A DNA stretch of 64,000 bases from Microvelia longipes (Eukaryota; Arthropoda; Insecta; Hemiptera; Veliidae), in assembly GCA_018340805.1 (NCBI GenBank), contig JACMZG010001870.1:53324386-53388385 (forward strand), written 5' to 3'. This document shows, piece after piece, positions 36,071 to 58,244 of the stretch; position 1 is the first letter of the stretch, and each line of letters starts with the position of its first letter. Under the pieces are notes generated by a model. That model was given only the letters and a program-made list of their open reading frames with translations, made no database searches and was not told where the DNA came from. Both the position numbers and the translations under genes were made by a program.

Positions 36071-36835
36071 TTAGTCTTTATACACAGGAGATTTGACACA
36101 GGTGTGTCAAATCTTAATCGGAGCGCATAATTTTTCCGCGTTTTATGATTTTTCAAACTTTTGCTGTCATTTTAGAGAGTTAACGACGTCAGAGAAAAAA
36201 GTATTTACAGCAACAAAAAATAGCACAACTACACCTATAGACTGATTTTCGAACAAAGTTTCAACTCTTTACCATAAATCCACTGGACACACAAACACAG
36301 ATAACTTAGTGAAAACCACTTTAAAACGCCTGAAACGGATAATTCCAGTGACATCCCGGTTTTGGATTTTTTTACTAACCCAATACTTTTCCTACATACC
36401 TACGGTATAAATGAGCAAAAGTAAAATTTGTAAAAGAATATTGATGTCAATAACTGTGGATTTCATTTAAGAGGTTGGAAAGGTAAAATGCTCCTGCTTA
36501 ATGTGGATAAGACGGGTCATCTGAGGTGGTTTCCACAGGGTGAATACACTGATGGAATGACACAGACATTTATTTACACCTATGGTACAATTATGAGCGG
36601 CAAGAAACTACAGCTTATGATGTAGATGTACAACACATACTTCTTGTGATTTATTAAAAATAAATGTAAGATTAAAAGTTAAAAACTAAAGTTATAAATA
36701 ATTATAATAAATATATAATTAAAATAAATATTTATTACATTATATGACTAGTAGGAATAAAGGAGGGTTAGTCAAAAATAAAATAAATAATTTGTTGAAA
36801 ATTTCCAAACAAGTAAAATTACCTACACACATATT

Positions 36836-37112
36836 TACATATTAAGTGCACAGTATATTAAGTGCTTTGTATATTAAGTGCACAGTATATTAAGTGCTTT
36901 GTATATTAAGGTGCACAGTTTTGTATATTAAGTGCACAGTATATTAAGGTATATTAAGTGCACTGTATATTAAGAGCACAGTATATTAAGTGCACTGTAT
37001 ATTAAGTGCACTGTATATTAAGAGCACAGTATATTAAGTGCACTGTATATTAAGAGCACAGTATATTAAGTGCACTGTATATTAAGTGCACTGTATATTA
37101 AGTGCACTGTAT
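36836..37112. repeat. Minisatellite, about 16-bp unit
   Basis: Many copies of AGTGCACTGTATATTA and variants (AGTGCACAGTATATTA, AGTGCTTTGTATATTA). Confidence 0.9.
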
Positions 37113-37478
37113 ATTTTATTCCAACTAAGAGTAGCAGCACATTCAAATATCTTTCGGAGGGCTAAGCTTTGTCAATACTAATAGTTTATTGCGGGTTTTA
37201 TGTATGTTTTGTCTTCTGTCCTCTTTCTGTTCAGAGAGAACAGGCTTATAGGGTTCTGCAAATATGTCCCACAATATTCATCCTATTTGAGTCACATTTG
37301 GTTTGGTACTCTCATAATTCTAATAATCTAGAAGCGTGTACTTGGATTTTTTGCCGTAAATAAGCTAGGGTTGTGAGACATTGTAGAGAAAATTAGAGAT
37401 AATGGAAATAGGTTTGTGGTAGATATATCAGATATATCATAGTGTATCACACACACAAACACACACATTTTTTTTTTT

Positions 37479-37583
<105 letters not shown>

Positions 37584-37720
37584 TACATATATACATTTAG
37601 AGATATTTCTTTGATATTTAAATTGAAATAAATAAATTAAAATAAATTAAATTACATTTGTTAGCAATCTCTTATTTAGATATCAAAGTCCTAACATTAT
37701 AATACTATAAGAAAAATAGA

Positions 37721-37803
37721 GAAATCCTTGGTAAATGCTGTTAGGATGAAAGTGCAGGCACGTCTTCTTTCTTGTCCATCAGATTCCAGATGATCCTTGG
37801 TAA
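37721..37803 (-). pseudogene. Partial duplicate of the gene A terminal exon end
   Basis: About 105 bp downstream, the 3' part of the last exon is repeated: GGAATCTGATGGACAAGAAA mirrors GGAACCTGGTGGGCAAGAAA, and CCTAACAGCATTTACCAAGG recurs. Read in the same frame it gives IWNLMDKKEDVPALSS and a stop. This is a diverged tandem duplication lying just past the gene A stop codon. Confidence 0.8.
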
Positions 37804-37809
37804 GTATCT

Positions 37810-48020
<10,211 letters not shown>

Positions 48021-48084
48021 CTGCACAACACAACACAACACATAGTCATTATATACATTGTTAATACTGTAAACCACCATGGCG

Positions 48085-48240
48085 GTTTAGCACTAGCACA
48101 CCAACACTAGCACTAGTACAAGCATAGCACTAACACTAGCACTAGTACAAGCATAGCACTAACACTAGCACTAGTACAAGCATAGCACTAACACTAGCAC
48201 TAGTACAAGCACTAGCACTACCACTAACACTAGCACTAGC
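48085..48240. repeat. Minisatellite, about 30-bp unit
   Basis: Units built from CACTAACACTAGCACTAGTA and CAAGCATAG are repeated four to five times. Confidence 0.9.
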
Positions 48241-48397
48241 TATATCATTGTTGTAATTGTTAATGACTCAAAAAAAAAAAAAACAATCAAGTCCCTCAAA
48301 AGCCAATTTAAAAAAAACTTTTTAATTTAAAAAATTCATTATTAATGATTTTATTGAAACAGACATTAGATATCTCGATCAATGTTTGATGTAGAGG

Positions 48398-49090
48398 ACC
48401 CCGGTGGTGCAACAAGGAGCAGATGAAATTGTCATCTGTCACCCAAACAGTCCTATCTCGGTGGTGCAACAAGGAGCAGATGAAATTGTCATCTGTCACC
48501 CAAACAGGTCCTATCTCGGTGGTCAACAAGGAGCAGATGTCTGTCATCTGTCACCAAACACTCTGATCTCGGTGGTGCAAAAGGAGCAGATGAGTCTGTC
48601 ATCTGTCACCCAAACAGTCCATCTCGGTGGTGCAAAAAGGAGCAGATGAGTCTGTCATCTGTCACCCAAACAGTCCTATCTCGGTGGTGCAAAAAGGAGC
48701 AGATGAGTCTGTCATCTGTCACCCAAACAGTCCTATCTCGGTGGTGCAACAAGGAGCAGATGAGTCTGTCATCTGTCACCCAAACACTCTGATCTCGGTG
48801 GTGCAAAAAGGAGCAGATGAGTCTGTCATCTGTCACCCAAACAGTCCTATCTCGGTGGTGCAAAAAGGAGCAGATGAGTCTGTCATCTGTCACCCAAACA
48901 GTCCTATCTCGGTGGTGCAAAAAGGAGCAGATGAAATTGTCATCTGTCACCCAAACAGTCCGATCTCGGTGGTGCAACAAGGAGCAGATAAAATTGTCAT
49001 CTGTCACCCAAACACTCTGATCTCGGTGGTGCAACAAGGAGCAGATGAAATTGTCATCTGTCATCCAAACACTCTGATCTCGGTGGCCAC
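48398..49090. repeat. 57-bp minisatellite, about 12 copies
   Basis: Units carry TCTCGGTGGTGCAACAAGGA, GCAGATGA and GTCATCTGTCACCCAAACA. Because 57 is a multiple of three, both strands stay open (up to 189 codons on the plus strand, 164 on the minus). The products are strictly repetitive and neither frame begins near a promoter-like or splice context, so I annotate a repeat, not a gene. Confidence 0.93.
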
Positions 49091-49639
49091 CTCGGTGCAA
49101 TTTTTTTTAATTTTACTGCACAGTGACAAAAAGAGAGGTTTAAATTGCCCCTACATAGATCAACTTAATATAAAGAAATATTACATTAATTTTTAAGATA
49201 AGTTTAAATTAAGTTTTTAATTAATTAATTATTTTCCAATTAGTAACAAAATAATAGTTCCCAATAATAAAATAAAGGTACCATTTTATCTTCGGTACAC
49301 TGGGTGAAACATTTTAGATGCAACAATATTAAATCCTTAAAATTAAGGTGAAATTATGTCCTAGACTCTAGACTGTGGAAATGGTTACGCAATTCAGTAA
49401 ATTGACTCTCGCGAGTGCAAACGTACCATTTATTATTTTGGTAACTACTACACAAAGATGTTAATTTTGTTATTATGTTTGGTAACTTTGAAAATTTAAG
49501 TCACAGGGTACTGTAATATTGCTTATTTTAGAAACCGCATTGAATAATAAAAAACTGAAACTAGTATCACTATATCCCGGTAATTGTTTTTAAGCAATTG
49601 TTTGACAAAAACACAAGAAAGAAACATTTTTAACTAAAA

Positions 49640-49822
49640 TCTATTGTTGGACATGATAAATGTCGGACAGAGCGACATGATAAATGTCGGACAGAGCGAC
49701 ATGATAAATGTCGGACAGAGCGACATGATAAATGTCGGACAGAGCGACATGATAAATGTGACATGACATGATAAATAAATGTCGGACAGAGCGACATGAT
49801 AAATGTCGGACAGAGCGTCATG
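49640..49822. repeat. 24-bp tandem repeat, about seven copies
   Basis: Unit ATAAATGTCGGACAGAGCGA plus CATG, with one partial copy. Confidence 0.92.
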
Positions 49823-49931
49823 ACCGCAATAAATAAAATAAAATAAATAAAAATAAATCTTTATTTGCATAAATACTAATACAAGTACAATGGCAAATCG
49901 TCAAATATACAAAAATTAGAAGTAACATAAA

Positions 49932-50739
49932 TTACTCAAACATAATTTTATTAGAGAAGTACTCATTAATACTATAAAAAGGCTGCTCTGTCAAGGCTTT
50001 TTTTACGGCTTTTTTGAAATTATCTATTGGCAACTCTTGAATTTTTACATCTAAATGATTGAAAAGTTTTACCCCCAATACACTATGACCCACTTCTGAC
50101 TTCTTAAGTCTATGACTTGGTATTGTAAGTACATTTTTATTCTTTGTATTATATCTATGATAATCACTATTGGTTTTAAATTTATTTAAGTTCTTTTTAA
50201 TAAAAAGCACAGAATTAAAAATAAAAAGATTTATGACAGTCATTATTGCCAGTCTCTTAAATGAAGATTGACAGTGTGAACCAGGTTTGGCTCCCGTTAT
50301 TCTTCTAATTATCTTTTTTTGATAATAAGCAATGGATCTAAATTGACGTGTCCCAGGCAATAATAGCATAATTTAACCTGCTCTGAACAAGAGATTTGTA
50401 GACGAGCACAAGAGTTTCTTCTGGTAACGAGTCTTTTAACTTTCTAAAAACAAATAAGTACCTAGCAATACTTTTAGGCATTGTTGTGACATGGTCTTTC
50501 CAATTTAATTTACCGTCAATAGTGACTCCCAGAAATTTTACTGGTTGTTGTTTGTAATCAAGTCGGAGACTTATGATTAATGACTGTGTTTTATCTTTAT
50601 TTAGTATAAAGTCATTGCTACTAAACCAATATTCCATTTTACTTAATCTTTGATCTCCTATTTTTTTCAGCTTAGTTTCGTCAGAAAGTATAAGTATTAA
50701 TAATATAGTCACATTATTAATAAGTACGTTCACACACAC
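49932..50739 (-). pseudogene. Non-LTR retrotransposon reverse transcriptase, 3' fragment, frameshifted
   Basis: The first frame gives MEYWFSSNDFILNKDKTQ, FLGVTIDGKLNWKDHV and LVYKSLVQSRLNYAIIAW, the thumb region of LINE reverse transcriptases. It then shifts frame near 50345-50370 into YYQKKIIRRITGAKPGSHC and the C-terminal tail. The catalytic palm is absent. A dead, 5'-truncated copy. Confidence 0.8.
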
Positions 50740-50884
50740 TTTAGATCCGCGTATCGTATAGAGTACGATCTCTCAATACGGTAATTTAAGCTGTATGAAC
50801 CATGCGGAGGGGATCCGATCGCATACGCTAGAACTAGGGAGATGGAATCTAAATGGATCCCCCGATACGCTGTCTTTTTGTGTG

Positions 50885-51190
50885 TGGGTAACTGCACATT
50901 ACCTGGGATATCTGAACCATGTAACTGCACATTACCAATAGTTCATTTAACAATGACCCTCCGACGAGACATTTGTAAACCAGTCTTAAATTCCTATGTC
51001 CACCACTACACATTACCTGGCATAACTGCACCAGGTAACTTCACATTACCTGGGATATCTGCACCATGTAACTGCACATTACCAATGTGCAGTTACCTGG
51101 TGCAGATATCCCAGGTATTGTGGAGTTACCTCCCAGGTAATGTGCAGTTACCTGGTGCAGATATCCCAGGTATTGGGGAGTTACCTCCCA
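50885..51190. repeat. Tandem and inverted array around CCTGGGATATCTGCACC
   Basis: Direct units of TTACCTGGGATATCTGCACC run to about 51085, where the palindrome TGCACATTACCAATGTGCA turns the array round. The same units then follow inverted. Confidence 0.85.
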
Positions 51191-51213
51191 TTCTGAGCAT
51201 TCACTCGTGTCCT

Positions 51214-51598
51214 CTACTTTATAAACCATGGTTCTAAGAAATCATGATGGTCATGCGTATTATTTGAAGCCTGAACTAGATCCGTGCGGACTAATAGGTT
51301 ATTTTTGTAATCTGAAAAGGATACAACTAAAGTAAAGGGATATGCAGGGAGGTCTGAAGTGTACAATACGTAAAGTAATGGAGAAACGATTCTTCCTTGC
51401 GCAACTCTGGATGTTATGTTATCAATTTTGGACAGGGAATCTTTGTATCTAACTTGAAAGACACGGCAGAAAAGGTGAGACTTAAGAATAGAGAAATAAG
51501 TGGATGGAAGGAGACTGTTGAGTTTCAGCAACGAGCCTAGGGGTCAAACTCTATCGAAAGCTTGCTTCACATCCAGCATGATAGAAGGAGAATATTGC
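51214..51598 (-). pseudogene. Jockey-like LINE reverse-transcriptase fragment
   Basis: MLDVKQAFDRV, an in-frame stop, then SRVAQGRIVSPLLYVLYTSD and a degraded active-site motif (VVSFSDYKN where YADD is expected), ending LEPWFIK. A decayed copy, distinct from the fragment at 49932-50739 because both include the WF region. Confidence 0.72.
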
Positions 51599-53329
51599 TT
51601 GGAGAAAGGGTATGGATTATAACAATATACAGCAATTTGATGGATGCAGCTGTTTGATGCATGTAAAATTGCGAATTTTCATAAGGAAGATAATAAGAGT
51701 TTAATCATACTGCATTTTAATAATACTAAATTATTAATTAATAAATCAAAACATTTCTAATTTTAGGAAACTAGATTTATTAATCTAAGGTCACTAAAGA
51801 TATAAACAAATAAACAAATTTATAATAAAACTGTTTATTATATAAACAAATTTGATGTCATGATACTAATAATAGATCATAACGTCAATTTATTTTGATT
51901 CAATTAAATAAAAAGCTCCTCGACCAAAAGGAAGGGGCTCAGTCTTTTGGTAAAGTTATAGTTATGTAAATGGAAAAGTTATTGTGAGTTTCATTAGTTC
52001 TTTTTAAAGATAATTATCATATTAGTTTCATTAGTAAAGTAAAGTTTCTGAAGAAATAGTGCTAGCAATACTCAGATAGAATGGTCTCGTAAGTTGATCA
52101 ATAATTATTTGTAAATATGTACAAGGAAAAGAAATTTAATATATAATCTTAATTAAATTTAAAAAAGATGTAATCATCATGCTTATTAATTAATTAATGT
52201 AAACGTTCAGACTTATGTTTGTAAAATTTAGTTTTTTTTAATTATAAAATATCTTGTGTTAATCTTCTGTTTTTGAGTTCTACCCTACTTAGATGAACCA
52301 CCAAAAAGAAATAAAAGATCACAACGGTACCTATGAAATGTTCTAAGGGCTATTTATGTGTTGAACTTATCAAATAGACCCCTAATGTTATAGGATATAA
52401 GTAAAAGGCATGAGGCGTAAAACGAATAGCACCTGAAAATTACTTTTTGGTATAACTCACGTTCATAAAAACGTTCGGTTTTTAAATAAGTCTTAACTCT
52501 TTAATATAAACACACTACAATGATAATAGACACAGGAAAATACAGACAGACAACTTAGGAAATCCACAAAGGTCTTAAAACACACGAAATCCCGGTTTCG
52601 GATATTACTATTTAGTACGGTAAGAAGAAATAGTAAACAATTTAAACTATTGACTTTGCTTTCGTTTTATTTAGCTTCTAAATTTGTACATATTAGAGTT
52701 TATTACTTTTATTATTGGATTCAAAAAAATCAGCTTAATGGAGACCCTGAGTCGTAGATTTTCTTTTTTTAGAAACGAGGGCAACAATGATTTAATAAAA
52801 TGTAATCTTTCATCTGGTATTTCAAGTCTAGAATAAAGTTCAAAACAAACAACAACACTGTAAATCACCCACAGGTAATGAGTAATTCACACAAAACCAG
52901 TTTATTTTGACAGTGTTGCACTCGAAAAAAATTAAAAATAAAAATTCAATTAGATGATTAATTACTGCCACTTGTCCACTATTTAACAAGTTTATTAAAA
53001 TGTATTTTTAAATGTTTGATAACAATACTTGACGACAATTTGTCAACACTGATCGGTCGTTCGTCATGAGTGGGCGCCAACCTAAGGCGCCCAGCATTTT
53101 GCTGGATTTTTTACTTGATATTACAGGTTTATGAATGAAATTGTTATCAGTAAAAATTAACGTAAAGATTTGAATGAATGATTTCATATTGGTAGAGTAT
53201 TGTGTTCTTAAACCCTGTATTATTAAAAGCATTCCACAAAAGTTTAAGAAATAGATGGTTTTATAAAAAAAAAACTCGAACATCATTGAGAACAAAGTGC
53301 CAAGTTAATGTACTCGTCAAGTTAAATCC
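51599..53329. other. AT-rich intergenic stretch
   Basis: No gene supported. Minus-strand ORFs at 52671-52868 and 53008-53295 are AT-rich, lack recognised motifs and lie in no splice context. Confidence 0.5.
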
Positions 53330-53710
53330 TTAGTTCTGAGATACACAGTCATGATATTCCTTAGTTCTAAGATCTATAGTCACGAGATTCTTAGTCCTGA
53401 GATACTTAGTCCTGAGATACTTAGTCCTGGTATACTTAGTCCTGAGATACTTAGTCCTGGGATACTTAGTCCTGAGATACACAGTCATGATATTCCTTAG
53501 TTCTGAGATCTATGGTCTTGAGATTTTTAGTCCTGAGATACTTAGTCCTGAGATACTTAGTCCTGGGATACTTAGTCCTGAGATACTTAGTCCTGAGATA
53601 CTTAGTCCTGAGATACTTAGTCCTGGGATACTTAGTCCTGAGATACTTAGTCCTGAGATACACAGTCATAATATTCCTTAGTTCTGAAATCTTAGTCTGA
53701 GATTCATAGT
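53330..53710. repeat. 15-bp minisatellite
   Basis: More than 15 copies of CTTAGTCCTGAGATA with G/A variants. ORFs on both strands are artefacts because the unit is a multiple of three. Confidence 0.93.
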
Positions 53711-53851
53711 CAGATAAAGTAACAAAGGTTTGCAGCATTTTTTATTTCTGCAATACAAAATGATTACGCAATAAGAATTGCAGAATTATTCCTCAATTGT
53801 GGTTCCGCCAAGCGAATGACCACAATAGACATATGTTAAGAATGGAATCTA

Positions 53852-53853
<2 letters not shown>

Positions 53854-53928
<75 letters not shown>

Positions 53929-53960
53929 GTAGTTTTAGTAGTTTTGCCATCATGAATAGA

Positions 53961-54010
<50 letters not shown>

Positions 54011-54011
54011 G
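53854..54011. repeat. Two (TA)n microsatellite blocks
   Basis: Blocks at 53854-53922 and about 53961-54011 are separated by a short unique sequence. Confidence 0.95.
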
Positions 54012-54180
54012 ATTATATACATATGAGTTTTTATGAACGGAATGGGTCTCGAAATTTTTTAAAACCCTGTTGTTGATGAAATGTGTATGATTTCAAAAAT
54101 TATTTGATCAGGATAAATTTAACCTTACCAAAAACAACTTGGGCGGAAAAATACTCCCCGCCAAGTCTTTGGCCCAAAAA

Positions 54181-54682
54181 AATAGTTATTTATGCCATAA
54201 GGCTGAGAAGTGTGTCTTTATGTCACGGCAATTAGATTTACCGACGAGCGAAGCGAGTCGGGGAAAATTGCCAAGACATAAAGACATTCTCAGCCGGATG
54301 GCATACACTATTTTTTTGGGGTAGCACTCATTAAATAAACTGCGCTATATACTTAATTGAAAAAAAAAACAAACGTAAAAAAATAAATACATGTTTAATT
54401 ATAATGAAAAATAAACAAACAAATGACAAATAAATACCTGTTTAATTATTTTTTTAAAGAAACCTCATGAAGTTTTTACACAGATTGTTTTTTTGAACAC
54501 GCTACATTACAGTAATGGCGGCAATATATGAATTACTTTTACGTCCTAGGAGTTTTTTTACATTCATTATTGTCCTCGGAGGTGAAAAGTACTAAATAAC
54601 CTCCTATAACAATAATGATTGGCTTCTCATCCTAAAAACGGTCCAATAAAGTGCTCAATTACGTACTACCTAAAAAAAAAAA
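54181..54682. mobile_element. Compound repeat, copy 2
   Basis: A near-identical copy of 33438-34037, with AATAGTTATTTATGCC at the start, GACGAGCGAAGCGAGTCG inside and the inverted TAGCACTCATT/GTACTACCT segment. It is about 100 bp shorter owing to an internal difference. Confidence 0.82.
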
Positions 54683-55370
54683 CTTTTCTGTCCCGCCATG
54701 TCGTGTATGGTTTGGTTGGAGACGGTCATTGTATACACCTATACATACAAAAGGCTGTGGTAAGGACGTGCAATCTGTACGCATGAATAATTTCTAGAAA
54801 AAAATCTATTTATACTTAGTGATAAGGATTCCCCTCTCGTTTATCAGGTTTAAATGAAGTCATGTGATTTCTTTGAAAACCTCACTTCAAGTCAAGTTGA
54901 AACGGTAGCCGAAGTAAACAAACTGGAGTGCTTTGTTTACTTTCTTTTGTCATAGATTTTGTAAGAGGTTGATTCTTATCATATAGGTAAGGTACGGCTA
55001 CTGTTGCCGTGTACGTCACTGATAAAAATTTTGATAAGAGACGTCATTGCAACGTCATTGAGTAACGAGCCTACTATATTATTAGCACAGAGTTATTTCC
55101 GAAATAGGTTTAAAGTTCTCCCAAAATATCATATTAAATCTCACTTATTATAGAATACACCACCTTCTCCCCTCATAGAGTCTTGCTATCAGCCCTTAGA
55201 CTATAAGTAATATCAGCTTATACACGAATTGTTAACCGTACTCCCGCCATACAAACCTACTCCCGCGTATAGGTCCCAGCATGCGAACGTACTTCCGCGT
55301 ATAGGATCCGCCATGCAAATATTTTTGAAAATACATTATTTTTAATAAGGAAACATGTTGGGGTCATGAA

Positions 55371-55377
55371 GGTGATG

Positions 55378-55475
<98 letters not shown>

Positions 55476-55481
55476 TATAAT
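55371..55481. repeat. (TA)n microsatellite
   Basis: About 100 bp of TA next to the palindrome at 55530. Confidence 0.95.
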
Positions 55482-55529
55482 AAACTGCGTTGTATAGGCG
55501 CATGTAGGCTTCCGCGGTTATTGTCATGA

Positions 55530-55814
55530 AGATTTTGGTCTTCCGGTGGTGACCGCGTCAACGTAGATGAAGAATCCGACGTTTCGCTTCCACTGTGGGA
55601 GGCATCTTCAGGGGTGTAGGACATCATGGATAGAAACACAATGCTCTACAAAACTGAACAGTTTTGTTTCAGTTCAACTGTTCAGTTCAGTTTTGTAGAG
55701 CATTGTGTTTCTATCTATGATGTCCTATATCCCTGAAGATGCCTCCCACAGTGGAAGCGAGACGTCGGATTCTTCGTCTACATTGACGCGGTCACCACCG
55801 GAAGACCTAAATCT
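55530..55814. repeat. 285-bp palindrome of Penelope-like repeat sequence
   Basis: Arms of about 130 bp are nearly perfect complements with a loop of roughly 16 bp near 55661-55676. Each arm contains CTTCCACTGTGGGAGGCATC and GAATCCGACGT, as in Penelope-like element ends. Probably a head-to-head element pair or a foldback derivative. Confidence 0.88.
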
Positions 55815-56215
55815 TTATTTATATAAATATTAAATTATATTAAATGGGAAATAATCCAATTGAGTTGAAATTTGGTACATGTGTAGTCCTGAACGCAATA
55901 AAAAGTAGAAACTAAGTTTCGTTCCAATACAAGTACGTCTATTGTTTTTGTTCCAACAGAAACTATAAATATACTTAGTTTTGATGCTTTTTGTGAATAA
56001 GTTTAATTAGTGAATAAGTAATTAGAATTAATTAATAATAATAATTACAAGAATATTTTAGTTAAATATGTATACCCACATAGCACTGGAGTTTCTTCCT
56101 ATTATGTGGGTTAACCTTTCTATATATTTTTTGATTTTGTGATTATTTATTTATTTAAATAAAGGAATTAATAAAAAAAAAGTATTTACTGCATATTTAT
56201 AAATATGCTTAACTT

Positions 56216-56420
56216 TTATGATCCATCATTAAGTTAAGCAGCATCGAGCGTGGTCAGTGTCTTGATGGGTGGACGCGGGGAATGAAAGGAATGAATTTAC
56301 TCTTTGAGGACGTGCGTAGCGAGTCCGAGGACGTGTTACAAAATAAATGTAACCACTTTTATATCCTGAGGACGAGCTAAGCGAATCCTGACTCTTATAA
56401 CGACAGATTGGATTTGTCCT
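56216..56420 (+). mobile_element. 5S-rRNA-derived SINE
   Basis: AAGTTAAGCAGCATCGAGCG, TGGTCAGTGTCTTGATGGGT and GGACGC reproduce the 5S rRNA internal promoter. The tail has CGTAGCGAGTCCGAGGACG and GAGCTAAGCGAATCC. Confidence 0.82.
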
Positions 56421-57066
56421 ATTTAACCGAAAAAAATATAACCTAAACGGATAATTTAAACAAATATTTTACAAAAAAGAGTGAATTTAGTGAGTTATTA
56501 GTTATTTTAGTGAGTAAATAAAATTGATTATAAATTAAAACACCATTATAGTATAGCAGATTATCATCAGTTAATTTAAATACCTGCTACAACTAATTTA
56601 AACAATTTAATACAATTTTGTGTGTTTTGCAAACTAAAATTATTTAAAACTAACATTAATTGACAATAAATAAAAATAAAACACGATACATTGAGATTTT
56701 CACCTTCTTATCACTCAATTTAAATACTCGTGACAACCCATTAAAACTCTATTTTTCAATGAAATAGTGATTCTACTGAGTTGATACGCCCTAAAATTAC
56801 TCTAATTAAAGCACTTTCAGAAAAAAATTAAATAAATTATAGTCACAAATAAGAAAAATCAAAAAACCTCCATAAGGGCTATAACACGATCGCCCTTTCG
56901 TTATCGGTGGCGCTGCTACGGACTTAGAATCGCGAATGGTGTGCAGTATGGCATGAGTTTCCACAGTTTTCTTTTCGGAGTATATATTCCTTACATTTTT
57001 CTTTTAAATCGTCTGCCCATCTGACTTTAAACAGTATGCACTATAATTCATTTCCTAATTTGATTA

Positions 57067-57528
57067 GGGGGGGGGGGGGGGGGGAAACGACCTGGGCCTC
57101 GGAGGCGGCTATATAAATTATCCCAGATATATTACTCAAGTTTATTCCATTCTCCATTTGATGGATTATTAGGTCTGTATTTATTTTTCAAACTTCTTCA
57201 CTGATATTACCAGACAGACAGACATAGACTCGGTACATTCCACACGAGTCGAAACGAGTTGTACAGCTGAGTGAGGGGTTGTCTGGCGTCCAACTGATAC
57301 CCGTTTGCTTGTCTGTTTGTGTCTGCGGGTCTTTTATTTCTTTAGTACAAATCCAGCGATCGAATAGTAACTGTTACTTCCCGCAAACCATTTTAGTTCA
57401 TTCGCATTTTTAACTAAGGTACATAAAACATATATTGTTCACAATTTCCAAAATTTTAATCAAAATTACATAGGATACACTACACACACTATAAGGGGCA
57501 TTCTAATCAATGGGGGGGGGGGGGGGGA
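57067..57528. repeat. Two poly-G runs
   Basis: Runs of about 18 G (57067-57084) and about 17 G (57512-57528) lie 0.7-1.2 kb upstream of the first recombinase-like gene. Confidence 0.85.
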
Positions 57529-58244
57529 TAACCATCGTACTTAGGTTTTTTGCCTAACTGTTTTATTTTGGGTAGTTCTTAATCGGGGATTTAATATTGG
57601 CTTTAACTTTAAATTCTAACTAGAAGGTTTATATTGTGATATTTGAAAGCATTACTTATGCTGTCGATGTAAAATAAATAACAGGTTTAAATAACGCAGC
57701 TAAAAACTCTGAGCGTAGCGAGTAATATCTTTATACATGACGTAAAACTTTAAAGGCTTTTAAAAAAGGGAATGAAAAAATTTACAGCCTCTGGCTTTAA
57801 AAAAATAAAGTTTAGCTCGTCTACCGGATGCTATAAAAACTTCAAGTTATATAACCTTTTTTTATAGGTCTTTTTTTATTAAAGCTGTAAAATGAAGTTT
57901 TATATAGTCGGGGAGGGACTGAAGTAATAAATTGCCGGTTTACGGCCGGTCCCCCTCTCAAGAAAACATTTCACTGCGGCTTGGCGCAGAGTCGAGTTTA
58001 GTGTGTTCTGTAGTTCGTTCACGCTCCACCAGGTTTCACCTCCGTATTTTTTTATAACCTTTTTGTGGGTTATAAATTATTTTTTTGTTTTTGTTTACTT
58101 TCACTGTGCAGTTTTGAAAAAAGTTAACGCGTTTTATGTGATTGATTGTTTTTTATCAATGTGTTGAATTTTACTATATTGGTTAGGATTTTGTCGAGTA
58201 AATTAGTCCTAATTTAAGTGAAGTTACTGTCGAAAGAAATAAAT

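Noticed and set aside
35223..36156. Several 85-135-codon minus-strand ORFs with repeated FLLYEGVRFLKNCKK
   Set aside because: These are readings of the roughly 113-bp satellite. The frame persists only because the unit is close to a multiple of three.
36489..36626. Short plus-strand ORF (NVDKTGHLRWFPQGEYTDG)
   Set aside because: It looks protein-like but is only 45 codons, matches no family I can name and has no splice context. Left unannotated.
50842..51237. 131-codon plus-strand ORF with repeated GNxTLPGIS
   Set aside because: Reads through the CCTGGGATATC array; antisense frames exist for the same reason.
53466..53738. ORFs on both strands with five-residue repeats
   Set aside because: The 15-bp minisatellite keeps all frames periodic; not genes.
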